64,000 bases of DNA from Crocinitomicaceae bacterium (GCA_002709305.1 PAQM01000025.1:1-64000); one strand, 5' to 3'; shown: positions 37,240 through 50,523, numbered from the stretch's first letter. Translations and numbers: made by a program. Notes: generated by a model from the sequence alone, not told the origin.

Positions 37240-39843
37240 CTATTTTATGATTGTAACATTACCTGTATAAGTATACTTACCATCATTTAATATGTCTTTT
37301 GTTCTTACAATCCAATTATACATACCTTCTTGTAATGGTTTACCTTTATACATACCATCCCAAGGAACTGTTATATCATGAGACTCCCAAACAATCTGAC
37401 CCCATCTATCAAAAATTAAAAGTTCAAAATCATAAGGGTCAATTCCTTCCATATGAATTAACCATGATTGATTAAATTCATCACCATCCGGAGTAAATGT
37501 ATTTGGAGCATAAATGATAACCTCAGGGAAAACTATTAACTGATATTCCATCGTATCAATACATCCTAATTCTGAAGTTACAATCAAGCTTATATCATAT
37601 GTACCTGTAACACCGTCAGGGAAATTTACATCAACATCTTCATTAGTAGATTGATCAGGGAAACCTCCATCAAAATACCACTGATAAGTATCACCATAAA
37701 AGGAATGATTTTGAAAATTAACTGTTGTATTAAACATCATAACAGGATTTGGGGAATGCTTAAAATCAGCTATTGGTTTTGGTCTTACATTAAGTGCATC
37801 AATAAATGTAAGAGAATCTACACATCCTTCAAACGAAGTAATAATCATCTGGATATCATAAAGACCGGCCATTAATACATCTGTTACAATAGTATCTTCA
37901 TTAAGAAATTCTTGATTGCCATTTATAAGCCAATAATTATACTGACTCATATTAGGGTCAGTTGAATTGACTATAGTAAAAATTGCAGGTTCACACTGAT
38001 TAGGGTCTAAAACAGTATATTGAGGAACAGGTAGTGGTGATACAGCAACATTAGTAGTTAAAACTAATGGAGAAGATTCACAACCATCTGTAATTGTCAA
38101 AGTATAATCTGTTGTTATAGAAGGATCAACATTAATCGTATGATTACCTATTCCATTATGGATATCTCCTGAACTCCAAACAAAATTATACGGAGCACCT
38201 AGACCTCCAACTACTGAAGCTGAAATATCTGTTGAATATGTAGGGCATATAGTATCCCAAGCTGAAATTGAGCCAGTTAATGGAGGAAGTAAAGTAACAT
38301 CAATTGAAAGTGGTGCTGATAAACAACCATTTTCATTCTCAGCGTATACAGTATATGTAGTTGGGATCAAAGGATTTACTACTTGATTCGCAGAAGTATC
38401 TGTTGTATGATCCCAATGATATATAAATGATGTTCCTCCAATAGCAGAAGCAGAAAGATAAGCTGTACCGTTTTCACAAATCAATGTGTCATTACTGACC
38501 GAAATAACAACATCTGGCGGATTAATTACATCAACATCAACACATTTTTCACATCCTAATGGAGATTTTGCACATACAGTATAAGTACCAGCAGTAAAAA
38601 CAACTGCAAATGAATCCACTTGCCAAGTTATACCCCCATCAAAACTATATTGATCAGCCTCTAAACTAGTAATATGAATTTCACCATCTGCAACACCTTG
38701 ACAAGAAGGATTTATAGAAGATGCTACAATATTTAAGTCCTCTACGGAAACCATCATTGTATCATAAACATCTCCACAGGTAGAATTCCCTTCTCTAAAA
38801 TAGAATTCATATATCCCCAACTGATTTACAGAAACAACAGCGTTAGGATCAGACCAATTTGGAACAACGTTTACTGTTGGTGCAGGAAGTATTCCAGCTG
38901 CTGAATAAGTCCAAAGTAAAGTATTACTTATATCACTTGCAATACCAGCTAAATTTATGGGATCACCTATACACAATGATTGATCAAGACCAGCGTTAGG
39001 TGATGGCTGATCAACTACATTAATAGTAAATTCAATAGTGTCAACAACTGAACCTTGATCTACTATTTCAACTAAATAGTCTGTTGTGTCAGTTGGATTA
39101 ACCATAACACCTGTAATACCTGTTACATCTGAAACATTATTAGTTACTAACCAAGTTGCAGTAGCATTTATCCAACCTGAACTTAACATTAAGTCAACAA
39201 TAGCAGTATCTCCTGAACAAATTGTTTGATCAGGTGTGCCTCCTGAACATCCAATTGAAGCACCTGTATTAGGAAAAGTTAAATTTACTACGCCAGATTG
39301 TGCACTATAATTTGAAAACATTAAAATATAAGCTTGTCCTGCAAGAACAGGTATAGATGGTTGAAAATTACCAGCAACACCACCTGGAGGAGGGCCTGAA
39401 GAAGACATTCCAGTAAATCCTGCAGAAGATGCATTCCAATTACATGCTGCTGGAGCTACTAAATTATTTTGGATATCTGAACAACCGGTTACAGGATCAT
39501 AGGGCCATAATTCCCAATCAAAAAAACCAGCGCCTCCAGGAGCACCTATTTGAAATTCTAGTTGACCATTGGATGTTACATTCAGAACAAACCAATTTGG
39601 ATTCAATTCACCCGCAAAAAGACAACCAGCATTAACACCAGCTGGATTTGTATTAGGATTAGAAAAACTTCCAGAAGGTGGAACCACAGGGTTTGGACTA
39701 GCTCCAGTAGTAAGAGGAAAAGGAACAGGTATTGAGTTACAAATATTCTGTGCTTGATTACATGCATTTGATGCTGTTGGTGCTCCTTGTGAAAAAGAAA
39801 CTAAACCAATAATAATGAATATAGAAGTTAAAATTAATCTCAT
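37240..39843 (-). CDS. Secreted protein with PKD-like domains and gliding-motility C-terminal (CHU_C / T9SS type B) domain
   Basis: C-terminal YAPNTFTPDGDEFNQSWLIHMEGIDPYDFELLIFDRWGQIVWES...PLQEGMYNWIVRTKD; signal peptide. Confidence 0.9.
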   Translation of the reverse strand: MRLILTSIFIIIGLVSFSQGAPTASNACNQAQNICNSIPVPFPLTTGASPNPVVPPSGSFSNPNTNPAGVNAGCLFAGELNPNWFVLNVTSNGQLEFQIGAPGGAGFFDWELWPYDPVTGCSDIQNNLVAPAACNWNASSAGFTGMSSSGPPPGGVAGNFQPSIPVLAGQAYILMFSNYSAQSGVVNLTFPNTGASIGCSGGTPDQTICSGDTAIVDLMLSSGWINATATWLVTNNVSDVTGITGVMVNPTDTTDYLVEIVDQGSVVDTIEFTINVVDQPSPNAGLDQSLCIGDPINLAGIASDISNTLLWTYSAAGILPAPTVNVVPNWSDPNAVVSVNQLGIYEFYFREGNSTCGDVYDTMMVSVEDLNIVASSINPSCQGVADGEIHITSLEADQYSFDGGITWQVDSFAVVFTAGTYTVCAKSPLGCEKCVDVDVINPPDVVISVSNDTLICENGTAYLSASAIGGTSFIYHWDHTTDTSANQVVNPLIPTTYTVYAENENGCLSAPLSIDVTLLPPLTGSISAWDTICPTYSTDISASVVGGLGAPYNFVWSSGDIHNGIGNHTINVDPSITTDYTLTITDGCESSPLVLTTNVAVSPLPVPQYTVLDPNQCEPAIFTIVNSTDPNMSQYNYWLINGNQEFLNEDTIVTDVLMAGLYDIQMIITSFEGCVDSLTFIDALNVRPKPIADFKHSPNPVMMFNTTVNFQNHSFYGDTYQWYFDGGFPDQSTNEDVDVNFPDGVTGTYDISLIVTSELGCIDTMEYQLIVFPEVIIYAPNTFTPDGDEFNQSWLIHMEGIDPYDFELLIFDRWGQIVWESHDITVPWDGMYKGKPLQEGMYNWIVRTKDILNDGKYTYTGNVTIIK

Positions 39844-39851
39844 ATTGAATA

Positions 39852-40247
39852 TTATTTACAATTAATGAATGGATATGGTTGCATTATATCAACACCATAT
39901 ACACCTATTTGAATACAATACAAAGTACTTGCATATTCACCAAACCATGAAATAAAATCTTTTTTCGTCAGTTCTTCAATATTTGCGGTAATTATCAAAG
40001 CTCTCTGAGTATGATAATCTAAACGAACCATTTCAATATTAGGATTATCATACATCTCCGTTTGCAACTCCTGCATAACAGATTGATTTGGAATATCAAA
40101 CATACACTGAGCAAATAATCGTGTATCTGTATATTTTATTTTATTTTCTGTTGTTTTAAAATCCTTATTAATGGATTGTTTTGACTCATTTTGAGCATAA
40201 GATGAACTTAAAACAAAAACAAAAAATAGAAAAATAATATGCTTCAT
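39852..40247 (-). CDS. Small secreted protein of unknown function
   Basis: 131 aa; signal peptide MKHIIFLFFVFVLSSSYAQ; 8-nt gap to the CHU_C gene. Confidence 0.6.
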   Translation of the reverse strand: MKHIIFLFFVFVLSSSYAQNESKQSINKDFKTTENKIKYTDTRLFAQCMFDIPNQSVMQELQTEMYDNPNIEMVRLDYHTQRALIITANIEELTKKDFISWFGEYASTLYCIQIGVYGVDIMQPYPFINCK

Positions 40248-40354
40248 TTTATTTCTTTTTTAATTTAACGTATCATTAAAAATTTGGTTGCGTATTAAAC
40301 GCATATTTTGTGAAACTAATTATGGGTAATTACGCAAATTTATAACCAAAACAC

Positions 40355-42738
<2,384 letters not shown>

Positions 42739-42805
42739 GTTAGAAATATTTAGTTAAAAATAACAAATACATATTGAACTATTGACTAAAAATTAGATAT
42801 AAAAA

Positions 42806-42829
42806 AAGGGGATTTAATAATCGCCCCTT
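42806..42829 (-). terminator. Intrinsic terminator downstream of rplQ
   Basis: AAGGGG...CCCCTT stem followed on the minus strand by TTTTTATATC. Confidence 0.75.
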
Positions 42830-42850
42830 CTTTTAATTTTTTTTAATTCA

Positions 42851-43558
42851 TTATTTTTCTCCTTCTTTTTTTTCTTTACTATCCAAAGCATCTTCCTCTT
42901 TCGCAGAAGGAGTATCCGAAACATCTTCCTCTTTCGCAGAAGGAGCATCCGAAACATTTTCCTCTTTCGCAGAAGGAGTATCCGAAACATCTTCCTCTTT
43001 CGCAGAAGGAGCATCCGAAACATTTTCCTCTTTCGCAGAAGGAATATCCGAAACATCTTCCTCTTTCGTAGAAGGAGCATCCGAAACATTTTCCTCTGTT
43101 TGAGAAATATCTTCAGAAATATCAATTTTATTACTTTCTGAAGATGTTTTTCTACGAGATCTACGTGTATTTTTCTTTGTTTTAGTATTTGAATATAATT
43201 CATTAAAATCAACTAATTCAATAATACACATTTCAGCATTATCACCTAATCTATAACCTGTACGAATAATTCTTGTATATCCTCCTGGACGATCAGAAAT
43301 TTTAGGGGCAATTACTCTAAATAGTTCAGAAACTGCTTTTTTATTTTGTAAATAACTAAATACTGTTCTTCTCGAATGAGTAGAATCTACTTTAGACTTT
43401 GTAAACAAAGGCTCTGCATATACACGTAATGCTTTTGCTTTTGCAACTGTTGTATTAATACGTTTATGCTCGATTAGTGAGCAAGCCATATTAGCTAACA
43501 TAGCTTTTCTATGTGAAGAAGTTCTACTTAAGTGATTAAATTTTTTTCCGTGTCTCAT
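42851..43558 (-). CDS. rplQ: 50S ribosomal protein L17 with long acidic repetitive C-terminal extension
   Basis: [38 protein letters not shown]-terminal [22 protein letters not shown] repeats. Confidence 0.95.
   Translation of the reverse strand: MRHGKKFNHLSRTSSHRKAMLANMACSLIEHKRINTTVAKAKALRVYAEPLFTKSKVDSTHSRRTVFSYLQNKKAVSELFRVIAPKISDRPGGYTRIIRTGYRLGDNAEMCIIELVDFNELYSNTKTKKNTRRSRRKTSSESNKIDISEDISQTEENVSDAPSTKEEDVSDIPSAKEENVSDAPSAKEEDVSDTPSAKEENVSDAPSAKEEDVSDTPSAKEEDALDSKEKKEGEK
42899..43096 (-). repeat. Six 33-bp tandem repeats (alternating, 66-bp higher-order unit) in rplQ
   Basis: Encodes EE[ND]VSD[AIT]PS[AT]K x6. Confidence 0.93.
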
Positions 43559-43646
43559 AACATTTAAATTTCGCAAGTAACGGTTAATTAAACTTTGTAT
43601 CGATGAAGCTTAACCACCTATCACGCCATTTTTTTTTTTTACGATA

Positions 43647-44639
43647 CTATTCCTTATCCAATTTATATTTAGAAACATTCATACCAAAAGAAAGACCTTT
43701 GTTTTCAACTAGATCTTCTAATTCAGTAAGTGATTTCTTACCAAAATTTCTAAACTTTAATAAATCATTCTTATTATAAGAGACTAAGTCTCCAAGTGTC
43801 TCAACATCAGCGGCTTTCAAACAGTTTAAAGCTCGGACAGATAAATCCATATCTACCAATTTTGTTTTTAATAATTGACGCATATGTAATGATGTTTCAT
43901 CAAACTCTTCTGTTTCAGATTTAATATCCGAATCTAAAGTTATTCTTTCATCAGAAAACAACATGAAATGATGAATTAATATTTTTGCTGCTTCCTTTAG
44001 TGCTTCTTTAGGGTGAATTGAACCATCAGTTATAATATCAAAAACTAATTTTTCATAATCAGTTTTTTGCTCAACTCTAAAGTTCTCTACGGAATACTTT
44101 ACATTTTTAATTGGTGTAAATATTGAATCGACAAATATAGTACCAAATGCACTATTACTCTTCGTGTTTTCCTCAGCAGGCAAATAACCTCTTCCTTTAA
44201 CTATAGAAAGTTCCATTTCTATTTTCACAGAAGGTTCCATATTACAGATTACTAAATCCGGATTTAATACTTGAAAGGCAGAAGTGAATTTACCTATATC
44301 ACCCGCTGTTAACTTATCTTGTCCTGCAACAGAAATCACAACAGATTCTTCATCTGTTCCTTCAATTTGCTGTTTAAAACGAATTTGTTTTAAATTCAAA
44401 ATAATTTCTGTCATATCTTCAACAACACCTTTCATTGTTGAAAATTCATGATCTATACCTTCTAATCTTACAGATGAGATTGCAAATCCCTCTAATGAAG
44501 ATAGAAGAATACGACGCAAGGCATTACCAACAGTAATACCATACCCAGGTTCTAAAGGGCGGAATTCGAATTTACCCTCATATTCATCTGAGTTAATCAT
44601 TATAACCTTATCTGGTTTTTGAAAATCTAAAATTGCCAT
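43647..44639 (-). CDS. rpoA: DNA-directed RNA polymerase subunit alpha
   Basis: [28 protein letters not shown]; alpha-[28 protein letters not shown]-like region. Confidence 0.97.
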   Translation of the reverse strand: MAILDFQKPDKVIMINSDEYEGKFEFRPLEPGYGITVGNALRRILLSSLEGFAISSVRLEGIDHEFSTMKGVVEDMTEIILNLKQIRFKQQIEGTDEESVVISVAGQDKLTAGDIGKFTSAFQVLNPDLVICNMEPSVKIEMELSIVKGRGYLPAEENTKSNSAFGTIFVDSIFTPIKNVKYSVENFRVEQKTDYEKLVFDIITDGSIHPKEALKEAAKILIHHFMLFSDERITLDSDIKSETEEFDETSLHMRQLLKTKLVDMDLSVRALNCLKAADVETLGDLVSYNKNDLLKFRNFGKKSLTELEDLVENKGLSFGMNVSKYKLDKE

Positions 44640-44726
44640 AATTCTTCTTTTTAATTGTATCTCAATTGCGCGGTTTTTAAGTTTGAAGAAATTCTGTAAA
44701 AACCCTTTGGTCGAAATCCAATGTTG

Positions 44727-44754
44727 TTATTTATTATTTATTATTTATTATTTA
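44727..44754. repeat. (TTATTTA)x4 heptanucleotide repeat spanning the rpsD stop codon
   Basis: Direct reading: four consecutive TTATTTA units. Confidence 0.9.
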
Positions 44755-45353
44755 GAATATAATTCTACTATTAATTGCTCTTTTATGTTCTCAGGTATCA
44801 TTTCTCTTGAAGGTAGTGCTAAAATTTTTCCCTCCATACCACTTGAATTCCAATCTAACCAATCAAAATTATTTTTTTTCTTAGTTAAAGAGTCGGAAAT
44901 AGCTTCTAATGACTTTGACTTTTCTCTAACACCAATAACATCTCCAATCTTACAAGTATAAGAAGGGATATTAACTACTGAACCATTAACAGTAATATGC
45001 TTATGAGAAACCAATTGACGGGCACCTCTTCGAGTAGTCGATATACCTAATCGAAAAACAGTATTATCAAGACGAGATTCACATAAAATCAATAAATTTT
45101 CACCTGTAATCCCCTTCATTCTAGAAGCTCTATCAAACATATTAGAAAACTGTCTCTCAAGAATACCATAGGTATATTTTGCCTTTTGTTTTTCTGCTAA
45201 CTGAATAGCATATTCTGATTGTTTTCCTCTTCGTTTATTTGGACCATGTTGACCTGGACCATAATTTTTTTTGTCTAATGTTTTGTCTGGACCAAAAATT
45301 GGATCTTTGAAACGACGCGCAATTTTTGATTTTGGACCTGTATATCTTGCCAT
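44748..45353 (-). CDS. rpsD: 30S ribosomal protein S4
   Basis: [15 protein letters not shown]; GRKxGPxQHG-like region; S4 RNA-binding domain. Confidence 0.97.
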   Translation of the reverse strand: MARYTGPKSKIARRFKDPIFGPDKTLDKKNYGPGQHGPNKRRGKQSEYAIQLAEKQKAKYTYGILERQFSNMFDRASRMKGITGENLLILCESRLDNTVFRLGISTTRRGARQLVSHKHITVNGSVVNIPSYTCKIGDVIGVREKSKSLEAISDSLTKKKNNFDWLDWNSSGMEGKILALPSREMIPENIKEQLIVELYSK

Positions 45354-45432
45354 TTGTTTTTTTTTTTACAGAGATACCTTGAATTAAGGCTTATCCTTCG
45401 AAGGTAATTAGCTCTCTTAAATTATTAATATA

Positions 45433-45819
45433 TTATACTCTTCTTCTTTTAGGTGGTCGACATCCATTATGAGGTAGCGGAGTAACATCAATGATTTCAG
45501 TCACTTCAATACCTGCATTATGTAATGACCTTATAGCAGACTCACGACCAGAACCAGGTCCTTTAACAAAAACCTTAACTTTACGTAGTCCAAAGTCGTA
45601 TGCTTCTTGTGCAGCATCTTCTGCAGCTACTTGTGCAGCATAAGGTGTATTCTTTTTGGAACCTCTAAATCCCATTTTACCTGCTGATGACCAAGAAATA
45701 ACTTGACCAGTATTATTTGTCAAAGAAATAATAACATTATTAAACGTAGCTTGAATGTGAGCTTCGCCAAATGCATCAACCTTAACATTTTTCTTTTTCT
45801 TTTGATTTGATTTTGCCAT
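45433..45819 (-). CDS. rpsK: 30S ribosomal protein S11
   Basis: [34 protein letters not shown]. Confidence 0.97.
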   Translation of the reverse strand: MAKSNQKKKKNVKVDAFGEAHIQATFNNVIISLTNNTGQVISWSSAGKMGFRGSKKNTPYAAQVAAEDAAQEAYDFGLRKVKVFVKGPGSGRESAIRSLHNAGIEVTEIIDVTPLPHNGCRPPKRRRV

Positions 45820-45849
45820 TTTAAATTTTCATTACTAGTTAACTAACTA

Positions 45850-46215
45850 CTATTTTTTCTTATTAGCAACTGTTTTTCTTCTACCTTTTCTTGTTCTAGA
45901 ATTATTCTTAGTCCTTTGTCCCCTTAAAGGTAAACCAGTTCTATGACGTATACCACGCTGACAGCCAATATCCATAAGACGTTTAATGTTAGTTTGAACC
46001 TCTGAACGTAATGATCCTTCAACTTTAATATCGTTAATAGAATTACGAATAGCCGATAATTGATTGTCATTCCAATCTTGAACCTTTATACTCTCATCTA
46101 TTCCAGAATCTCTGAGTATTTTCTGTGCTCTACTTCTTCCTATACCATAAATGTATGTTAAACCTACTACACCTCTTTTATTTTTTGGTAAATCAATACC
46201 TGCAATACGCGCCAT
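45850..46215 (-). CDS. rpsM: 30S ribosomal protein S13
   Basis: [30 protein letters not shown]. Confidence 0.97.
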   Translation of the reverse strand: MARIAGIDLPKNKRGVVGLTYIYGIGRSRAQKILRDSGIDESIKVQDWNDNQLSAIRNSINDIKVEGSLRSEVQTNIKRLMDIGCQRGIRHRTGLPLRGQRTKNNSRTRKGRRKTVANKKK

Positions 46216-46227
46216 AACTTTAATTTT

Positions 46228-46344
46228 TTATCCTTGTCTTTGTTTAAATTTAGGATTCTTCTTGTTTATAACATAAACACGTCCTTTTCTCTTAACAATC
46301 TTACAATCTGAAGATCTTTTTTTTACTGATGCTCTTACTTTCAT
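46228..46344 (-). CDS. rpmJ: 50S ribosomal protein L36 (not in the supplied ORF track)
   Basis: Translated by hand: [38 protein letters not shown]. Confidence 0.95.
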   Translation of the reverse strand: MKVRASVKKRSSDCKIVKRKGRVYVINKKNPKFKQRQG

Positions 46345-46351
46345 CGTCTTA

Positions 46352-46570
46352 TTATTTATATCTAAATGTTATTCTTCCTTTTGTTAAATCATATGGTGAC
46401 ATTTCAACCTTAACCTTATCTCCTGGTAGAATCTTAATGTAATACATTCTCATCTTACCAGATATATGAGCCGTAATAACATGACCATTTTCTAACTCAA
46501 CTCTAAACATTGCATTAGATAATGCTTCAATTATTAATCCGTCTTGTTCTATAGATGCTTGTTTTGCCAT
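46352..46570 (-). CDS. infA: Translation initiation factor IF-1
   Basis: [53 protein letters not shown]. Confidence 0.97.
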   Translation of the reverse strand: MAKQASIEQDGLIIEALSNAMFRVELENGHVITAHISGKMRMYYIKILPGDKVKVEMSPYDLTKGRITFRYK

Positions 46571-46580
46571 AATAGTTATA

Positions 46581-47924
46581 TTACATTCCAGACATTACGT
46601 TTGCGGTTCTTTTTCCTTTTACCCTTGTCCCTTCCATTAAACCATCCATATGACGATTTAATAAATAAGATTCAACTTGTTGTAGAGTATCTAAAACAAC
46701 ACCTACCATAATCAATAATGACGTTCCACCAAAAAACATTGCAAATGCATCATTAACACCAGCTAACTTTGCAAGTGCTGGAATGATTGCTATAAATGCT
46801 AAAAAAAGTGAACCAGGGAAAGTAATTCTAGAAACTAATGAATCTATATAATTTGCTGTTTCTTCTCCCGGTCTTATTCCTGGAATGAATCCACCACTCC
46901 TTTTTAATTCATCAGCAATTTTACGAGGATTAATCATAATGGCAGTATAGAAATAAGTGAAAATAATAATCAAAACTGCTAATAACATATTATATCCAAA
47001 ACCATAGATATCACTGAAATTATTAGCAATAAAGCTACCTTCAGAGCCATCTCCAGTAAATAACATCATAGGAACTGTCATAATTGCTTGAGCAAATATT
47101 ATTGGCATTACACCGGAAGCATTAACTTTTATAGGTAAATAACTCCTAACACCTTGATTTGTTGCAGATCTATTACCAACAACACGCTTTGCTGTATTTA
47201 ATGGTATTTTGCGTACACCCTGAACAATTAATACTGTTGCAAGTACAACAACCATAAAAACAAAAATCTCTAAAACAATCATTATTAAATTTCCTGATTC
47301 AACAGCAAAACCAAACTCAGCCATAAATGCTTCAGGAAGCCTTGCTAAAATACCAACTGTAATCAATAAAGAAATGCCATTCCCAACACCTTTATCAGTT
47401 ATTCTCTCTCCGAGCCATACAGCAAACATAGCCCCTGATACTAATACAATAATAGACTGAGTCCACCAAAAAGTACCAGCATCATCCGGTAAAGCACCTT
47501 TATTATCTACATAAAGTGTTAAATAAGATGGAGCCTGTAAAGCACAAATAATAATAGTTAAAATGCGTGTATAATTATTAATCTGTTTTCTTCCTGATTC
47601 ACCTTCCATTTGCATTTTTTGGACAGCAGGAACAGCCATTCCTAATAATTGCATAATAATAGAGGCACTTATATAAGGCATGATTCCTAACGCCATTATT
47701 GAAGCATTAGTGAAACCTCCTCCAGAAAATAATGATAAAAGTGTTTCTAACATATTTTGACCACCGCTTTCTTGAGCTTCTACAAGTTTTGTGTAATCAA
47801 CTCCAGGCAAAATAATAAAAGAACCTATACGGTATACAAGAATCAAACTAAGTGTAAGCAAGATTCTTTTTCTTAATTCTTCTACTTTCCAGATATTCTT
47901 TAAACTATTAATAAATCTTTTCAT
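46581..47924 (-). CDS. secY: Preprotein translocase subunit SecY
   Basis: Ten-TM protein; [56 protein letters not shown]. Confidence 0.97.
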   Translation of the reverse strand: MKRFINSLKNIWKVEELRKRILLTLSLILVYRIGSFIILPGVDYTKLVEAQESGGQNMLETLLSLFSGGGFTNASIMALGIMPYISASIIMQLLGMAVPAVQKMQMEGESGRKQINNYTRILTIIICALQAPSYLTLYVDNKGALPDDAGTFWWTQSIIVLVSGAMFAVWLGERITDKGVGNGISLLITVGILARLPEAFMAEFGFAVESGNLIMIVLEIFVFMVVVLATVLIVQGVRKIPLNTAKRVVGNRSATNQGVRSYLPIKVNASGVMPIIFAQAIMTVPMMLFTGDGSEGSFIANNFSDIYGFGYNMLLAVLIIIFTYFYTAIMINPRKIADELKRSGGFIPGIRPGEETANYIDSLVSRITFPGSLFLAFIAIIPALAKLAGVNDAFAMFFGGTSLLIMVGVVLDTLQQVESYLLNRHMDGLMEGTRVKGKRTANVMSGM

Positions 47925-47949
47925 TCGTAAAAAATATTGGCAAATTTAA

Positions 47950-48396
47950 TTACAATTCTGTACAATTGCCACCTTTACTCTCAATAGCTGCTTTTGCAGT
48001 GTTAGAAAACTTATGGGCAGTAACATTTATTGTAGACTTTATTTCACCTCTTCCAAGCACCTTAACAAAATCATTTTTAGAAACTAAACCATTTTCTTGA
48101 AGTATTTCTGGTGTTATTTCTTTAACTCCTCTTCTTTCAATCAACGATTCTATAATATCTAAGTTAATTGCTTTATACTCTATTCTATTTATATTATTAA
48201 AACCAAATTTTGGAACACGTCTTTGAAGAGGCATTTGTCCGCCTTCAAAACCTACTTTCTTAGAATAACCCGATCGTGACTTTGCTCCTTTATGTCCACG
48301 AGTAGAGGTTCCACCACGGCCAGAACCTTGACCACGAGCAACTCTTTTCCTATTTTTCGTTGATCCCTTTGCAGGTGTTAAATTATGTAAATTCAT
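47950..48396 (-). CDS. rplO: 50S ribosomal protein L15
   Basis: MNLHNLTPAKGSTKNRKRVARGQGSGRGGTSTRGHKG. Confidence 0.96.
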   Translation of the reverse strand: MNLHNLTPAKGSTKNRKRVARGQGSGRGGTSTRGHKGAKSRSGYSKKVGFEGGQMPLQRRVPKFGFNNINRIEYKAINLDIIESLIERRGVKEITPEILQENGLVSKNDFVKVLGRGEIKSTINVTAHKFSNTAKAAIESKGGNCTEL

Positions 48397-48415
48397 CTTT
48401 ATAATATTTTAAAAT

Positions 48416-48592
48416 TTAATCAAGAACTTTAACTAAATGTTGAACTTTTTTAACCATTCCCAAAATTTGTGGTGTTGATTCTTTCTCTATTACCTGGTTC
48501 AACTTAGTAAATCCTAATGCTTTAATCGTTGCTTTTTGTCTAGCTGTACGATTAATTGCGCTTCTTACTTGTTTAATTTTAATCTTCGACAT
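48416..48592 (-). CDS. rpmD: 50S ribosomal protein L30 (not in the supplied ORF track)
   Basis: Translated by hand: MSKIKIKQVRSAINRTARQKATIKALGFTKLNQVIEKESTPQILGMVKKVQHLVKVLD. Confidence 0.95.
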   Translation of the reverse strand: MSKIKIKQVRSAINRTARQKATIKALGFTKLNQVIEKESTPQILGMVKKVQHLVKVLD

Positions 48593-48603
48593 TATTCAAC
48601 TAT

Positions 48604-49119
48604 TTAACCATTAAAAACTTTTTCAAGATCGATACCTCTTTGATTCGCAACTGCGACTGCATCTCTCATTTGAGATAAAGCATTAATAGTTGCCTTAACT
48701 AAATTATGTGGATTTGAAGAACCCTGTGATTTAGCTAATACATTACTAATACCAACACTCTCTAATACTGCACGCATTGCACCACCAGCTATTACACCGG
48801 TACCTTCAGAAGCGGGTCTTAATAGAACTCTCGCTCCACTATATTTTCCTTTTTGTAAATGAGGAACTGTTCCATGTAAAACCGGAACACGGATTAAATT
48901 CTTTTTAGCGTCATCAATACCTTTTGAAATTGCTTCTGTGACTTCTTTTGCTTTTCCCAAACCATGACCAACAATACCATTCTCGTCACCAACAACTACA
49001 ATTGCAGAAAAACTAAAAGTACGACCACCTTTAGTAACTTTAGTAACACGATTTACAGCAACTAACTTGTCTTTAAGTTCAAGATCTGCAGACTTTACTC
49101 TTTTTATTTCTTTTGTCAT
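48604..49119 (-). CDS. rpsE: 30S ribosomal protein S5
   Basis: [32 protein letters not shown]. Confidence 0.97.
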   Translation of the reverse strand: MTKEIKRVKSADLELKDKLVAVNRVTKVTKGGRTFSFSAIVVVGDENGIVGHGLGKAKEVTEAISKGIDDAKKNLIRVPVLHGTVPHLQKGKYSGARVLLRPASEGTGVIAGGAMRAVLESVGISNVLAKSQGSSNPHNLVKATINALSQMRDAVAVANQRGIDLEKVFNG

Positions 49120-49121
49120 TA

Positions 49122-49472
49122 TTATAATTTTAATCCACTTTCTCTTGCTGATTCAGCCAATGATTTAACCCTTCCATGATATAGGTAACCATTTCGATCA
49201 AACACAACCTTATCAATTCCTGCTTTAATAGCTTTTTCAGCTACCTCTTTACCAACAAAAGCTGCTCTTTCAGATTTTGTTCCTGTTGCTCCTTTATTAT
49301 TAAAAGATGTTGCTGAAACTAATGTTTTACCAACTGAATCATCTATGATTTGAGCATAAATCTGTTTATTACTTCTAAAAACAGATAAACGAGGCATAGA
49401 AGAATTACCTGTTATTTTCTTCCTGATTCTTCTTTTAATTTTAGCTCTTTTTAATACTTTTTTTAATGCCAT
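49122..49472 (-). CDS. rplR: 50S ribosomal protein L18
   Basis: [18 protein letters not shown]...[26 protein letters not shown]; internal Met start preferred over the longer ORF. Confidence 0.95.
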   Translation of the reverse strand: MALKKVLKRAKIKRRIRKKITGNSSMPRLSVFRSNKQIYAQIIDDSVGKTLVSATSFNNKGATGTKSERAAFVGKEVAEKAIKAGIDKVVFDRNGYLYHGRVKSLAESARESGLKL

Positions 49473-49491
49473 AATTAATATAATTTCTAAT

Positions 49492-50046
49492 TTATGCTTT
49501 AGCTGCTGTTTTACCAGCCTTTCTCCTAATTTCTTCACCTAAGAATCTTACTCCCTTACCCTTATATGGTTCTGGCTTACGAAGAGATCTAATTTTAGCA
49601 GCAACTTGACCTACCAATTGTTTGTCATGAGATTCTAACGTTACTATTGGAGCTTTTCCTTTTTCTGAAGTTGCTGAAACTTTTATTTCCTTAGGAAGTT
49701 CAAAAATAAAAGGATGTGAATGACCTAGTGATAATTCTAATGTTTGACCATTAGCATTTGCACGATATCCTACACCAACTATTTCTAATTCTTTCTTAAA
49801 TCCTTCATTAACACCTATAACCATATTGTTAATTAATGAACGATAAAGTCCATGTTTTGATTTATGTTCTGGGGAATCTGTTTCACGACTCAAAGTAATA
49901 GTATCTTCCTGGATATTAATTGAAATACAACTGTCAATATCTTGAAACAACTCACCCTTAGGTCCTTTAACAAAAACCATTTTGTTTTCCACTTTAACTT
50001 CTACTCCATTCGGTATTTTTATTGGAGATTTACCTATCCTAGACAT
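49492..50046 (-). CDS. rplF: 50S ribosomal protein L6
   Basis: [42 protein letters not shown]. Confidence 0.97.
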   Translation of the reverse strand: MSRIGKSPIKIPNGVEVKVENKMVFVKGPKGELFQDIDSCISINIQEDTITLSRETDSPEHKSKHGLYRSLINNMVIGVNEGFKKELEIVGVGYRANANGQTLELSLGHSHPFIFELPKEIKVSATSEKGKAPIVTLESHDKQLVGQVAAKIRSLRKPEPYKGKGVRFLGEEIRRKAGKTAAKA

Positions 50047-50064
50047 CTATTCTTTCAATTAAAA

Positions 50065-50463
50065 TTAATATACATACGCAAGTACTTCACCCCCTACATT
50101 CTCTCTCTTTGCTTTATTACCTGTAATAACACCTTTTGAAGTAGAAACAATTGAAATACCTAATCCGTTTAATACACGTGGTATATTTTTTGAACTACTA
50201 TACTTTCTTAAACCAGGACGTGAAGCTCTTTGTAATTTAGTAATCGCAGGAACTTTAGTCGATGGGTTATACTTAAGGGCTATTTTTATAACACCTTGCT
50301 TCTTATCTTCTTCAAATTTAAAATCTCTAATATATCCCTGATCAAACAAAATTTGTGTCATTGCACGTTTAACATTTGAACCCGGAATTTCAACTATTTT
50401 TAAACCCGCACTGCTTGCATTACGAATGCGAGTTAAATAATCTGCTATTGGATCTGTATTCAT
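50065..50463 (-). CDS. rpsH: 30S ribosomal protein S8
   Basis: DPIADYLTRIRNA; STSKGVITGNKAKRENVGGEVLAYVY. Confidence 0.97.
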   Translation of the reverse strand: MNTDPIADYLTRIRNASSAGLKIVEIPGSNVKRAMTQILFDQGYIRDFKFEEDKKQGVIKIALKYNPSTKVPAITKLQRASRPGLRKYSSSKNIPRVLNGLGISIVSTSKGVITGNKAKRENVGGEVLAYVY

Positions 50464-50523
50464 ATTTATAAATTTTGGTATCGGTTTTCAACTTTTCTAT
50501 TGAACCTGAAACCAGTTAATAAT

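Noticed and set aside
39429-39757. Plus-strand ORFs opposite the CHU_C protein (39429..39635, 39569..39757, also 37651..37875)
   Set aside because: Opposite a well-supported secreted protein CDS; no homology-like features.
40289-40303. TGCGT-ATTAA-ACGCA inverted repeat upstream of the small secreted protein gene
   Set aside because: 5-bp arms only; insufficient to support an operator or terminator.
42899-43096. Regular ~33-bp repeats reminiscent of a CRISPR array
   Set aside because: Repeats are directly contiguous without spacers and encode in-frame L17 tail residues.
42814-43212. 132-aa [29 protein letters not shown]...[18 protein letters not shown]
   Set aside because: Out-of-frame reading of the rplQ 33-bp repeats; 33 is a multiple of 3, so alternative frames stay open artificially. 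rplQ frame is clearly real.
44708-44720. GGTCGAAATCC string resembling a tRNA T-loop
   Set aside because: No acceptor, D or anticodon stems could be drawn in the 108-bp gap; not a tRNA.
44683-44961. Plus-strand ORF opposite rpsD 3' end
   Set aside because: Antisense to S4 coding sequence and the TTATTTA repeat; no supporting features.
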